Assembly (NCBI GenBank): GCA_011525185.1
Contig: WTIQ01000359.1
Span: 1 to 7,605, forward strand
Source: Paracoccaceae bacterium
GTDB taxonomy: Bacteria; Pseudomonadota; Alphaproteobacteria; Rhodobacterales; Rhodobacteraceae
Length of the DNA stretch: 7,605 bases
Reading direction: 5' to 3'
Part shown: positions 6,424-7,605 of the stretch, one piece after another
Position numbering within the stretch: position 1 is the stretch's first letter
Layout: each line of letters opens with the position of its first letter
Notes under the pieces: generated by a model
What the model was told of the DNA's origin: nothing
What the model saw: the letters and a program-made list of their open reading frames with translations, nothing else
Database searches by the model: none
Translations under genes and position numbers: made by a program

Positions 6424-6454
6424 TTTATGTTGTTTTTTCAAAATGCAAAGTCAA
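6424..6454 (-). promoter_or_regulatory. Weak candidate promoter for the amidase gene
   Basis: In the 73-base prfB-amidase gap, TTGACT (6449-6454, five of six to TTGACA) is followed 19 bases later by CATAAA (6424-6429, four of six). The spacing is longer than ideal. No hairpin terminator is visible after prfB, so the amidase may instead be read as part of a prfB transcript. Confidence 0.25.
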
Positions 6455-6467
6455 AATTATCCTGTGT

Positions 6468-7595
6468 TCAATCTTGCTCGGTCGCTTCAGCGCGGGTCTT
6501 CCCAGAAGCGTCCATTGCCAGCGTCGCGGCCATAAAGGCATCAAGATCACCATCCAAAACCCCCTTGGTATCAGAGGTCTCATGTCCTGTGCGCAGGTCT
6601 TTTACCATTTGATAGGGCTGCAGCACATAGGATCTGATCTGATTACCCCAACCCGCATCCCCCTTATTTTCATGGGCATCCGTGATAGCCGCGTTACGCC
6701 GGTCCAGCTCCATCTGATACAGCCTTGATTTCAGGGCCTTCATCGCAATATCACGGTTTTGGTGTTGCGATTTCTCAGAACTGGTCACGACGATTCCAGT
6801 GGGATGGTGGGTGATGCGGACCGCCGAATCCGTCGTATTCACGTGCTGTCCTCCCGCGCCAGAGGAGCGATAGGTATCTATGCGAATATCCGCGGGATTG
6901 ACCTCTATTTCGATATTGTCATCCACCACGGGGTAGACCCAAATTGAAGAAAAGGACGTATGCCTTTTTGCGGCCGAATCAAAGGGGGAAATGCGCACGA
7001 GACGATGCACACCACTTTCGGATTTTAGCCATCCATAGGCATTATGACCACTTATTTTATAAGTCACCGATTTGATGCCCGCTTCTTCACCTGGCGTTTC
7101 GGCCTGCATCTCAACCTTGTAGCCTTGCCGCTCGGCCCATCTGACATACATCCGCGCCAGCATTGAGGCCCAGTCACAGCTTTCGGTTCCTCCCGCGCCC
7201 GAATGCACCTCAAGAAAGGTATCATTGCTATCCGCTTCACCGTTGAGAAGCGCTTCCAGCTCTTTGGCCGCCGCCTTTTTAACAAGCTCTTTGAGGGCCT
7301 CTTCGGCCTCGGTGACGACCTCTTCATCTTCTTCCAACTCGCCAAGCTCGATCATCCCAACGTGATCGTTGAGCTCGTTTTGAATGGCATCATGAGTCTC
7401 AACAGCCGCCACCAAAGCCTGACGCTCTTGCATAAGCTTCTGTGCTTTTTCAGGATCGTTCCACAGATCAGGGTCTTCCACACGGGCATTGAACTCTTCC
7501 AGACGGTGCTGAACGCTCTCCCAATCCATGCGCTGACGCAGCAATGCAAGCGATTTTTCAATCGCAGAAACGATATGCTGGGTATCTGCACGCAT
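6468..7595 (-). CDS. prfB: Peptide chain release factor 2 (RF2), 375 aa, no programmed frameshift
   Basis: RF2 recognises UGA and UAA stop codons on the ribosome and triggers peptide release. The protein has an acidic coiled N-terminal domain (about 1-115), HSGAGGTES (131-139), the stop-codon-reading tripeptide SPF (203-205, which marks RF2 rather than RF1) and the catalytic GGQ (248-250), whose Gln is normally N5-methylated. Residue S244 corresponds to position 246 of E. coli RF2, which is Thr in strain K-12. The frame is continuous across LLRQRMDWE (18-26), where E. coli has its in-frame UGA and +1 frameshift, so that autoregulation is absent. The gene ends in TGA. The start ATG has AGG (7603-7605) 7 bases upstream at the window edge; the full ribosome site and promoter lie outside. 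Confidence 0.97.
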   Translation of the reverse strand: MRADTQHIVSAIEKSLALLRQRMDWESVQHRLEEFNARVEDPDLWNDPEKAQKLMQERQALVAAVETHDAIQNELNDHVGMIELGELEEDEEVVTEAEEALKELVKKAAAKELEALLNGEADSNDTFLEVHSGAGGTESCDWASMLARMYVRWAERQGYKVEMQAETPGEEAGIKSVTYKISGHNAYGWLKSESGVHRLVRISPFDSAAKRHTSFSSIWVYPVVDDNIEIEVNPADIRIDTYRSSGAGGQHVNTTDSAVRITHHPTGIVVTSSEKSQHQNRDIAMKALKSRLYQMELDRRNAAITDAHENKGDAGWGNQIRSYVLQPYQMVKDLRTGHETSDTKGVLDGDLDAFMAATLAMDASGKTRAEATEQD

Positions 7596-7605
7596 AATAT
7601 GGCCT

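Noticed and set aside
6030..6728. 232-codon plus-strand open frame
   Set aside because: It overlaps the ends of both the amidase and prfB on the opposite strand and resembles no protein I know; a shadow frame.

Overview
This window is ordinary housekeeping chromosome from an alphaproteobacterium, most likely a member of the Rhodobacterales (Roseobacter-type). The grounds are family resemblance: the FabF N-terminus (MRRVVVTG), the FabG N-terminus (FDLKGK), the long MltG with an extra middle region, and the RF2 C-terminus (VLQPYQMVKDLRT) all look like that group. By eye the base composition is about half G+C, which is low for Rhodobacterales and would suit one of the lower-GC marine lineages. 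The exact taxon is inference.

All seven complete genes lie on the minus strand and are transcribed from high to low coordinates. They are prfB (release factor 2), an amidase-signature hydrolase, then the type II fatty acid synthesis set fabD, fabG, acpP and fabF, and finally mltG (endolytic murein transglycosylase). A short plus-strand open frame at the left edge (2-145) appears to be the 3' end of a convergent gene. No rRNA, tRNA, CRISPR array, insertion sequence or phage gene was seen, and no stretch over 300 bases lacks a gene.

The genes fall into at least three transcriptional blocks. prfB and the amidase are separated by 73 bases. fabD and fabG are tightly packed, with the fabG ribosome site overlapping the fabD stop. 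acpP has its own plausible extended -10 promoter in a 215-base gap and is closed by a strong intrinsic terminator. fabF and mltG are coupled by a TAATG overlap. FabD loads malonyl onto the ACP encoded by acpP, FabF condenses, FabG reduces the keto group, and MltG links the cluster to cell-wall growth. In E. coli the matching cluster also has fabH, pabC, tmk and holB, none of which is present in this window.

The most notable feature is the start of fabG. No in-frame ATG, GTG or TTG gives a full-length protein. The codon where the family has its initiator Met is ATT, preceded by a Shine-Dalgarno sequence and enclosed by an inverted repeat. A gene caller restricted to ATG/GTG/TTG would truncate FabG and remove its NADPH-binding loop. 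I found no convincing evidence of a new biological system.
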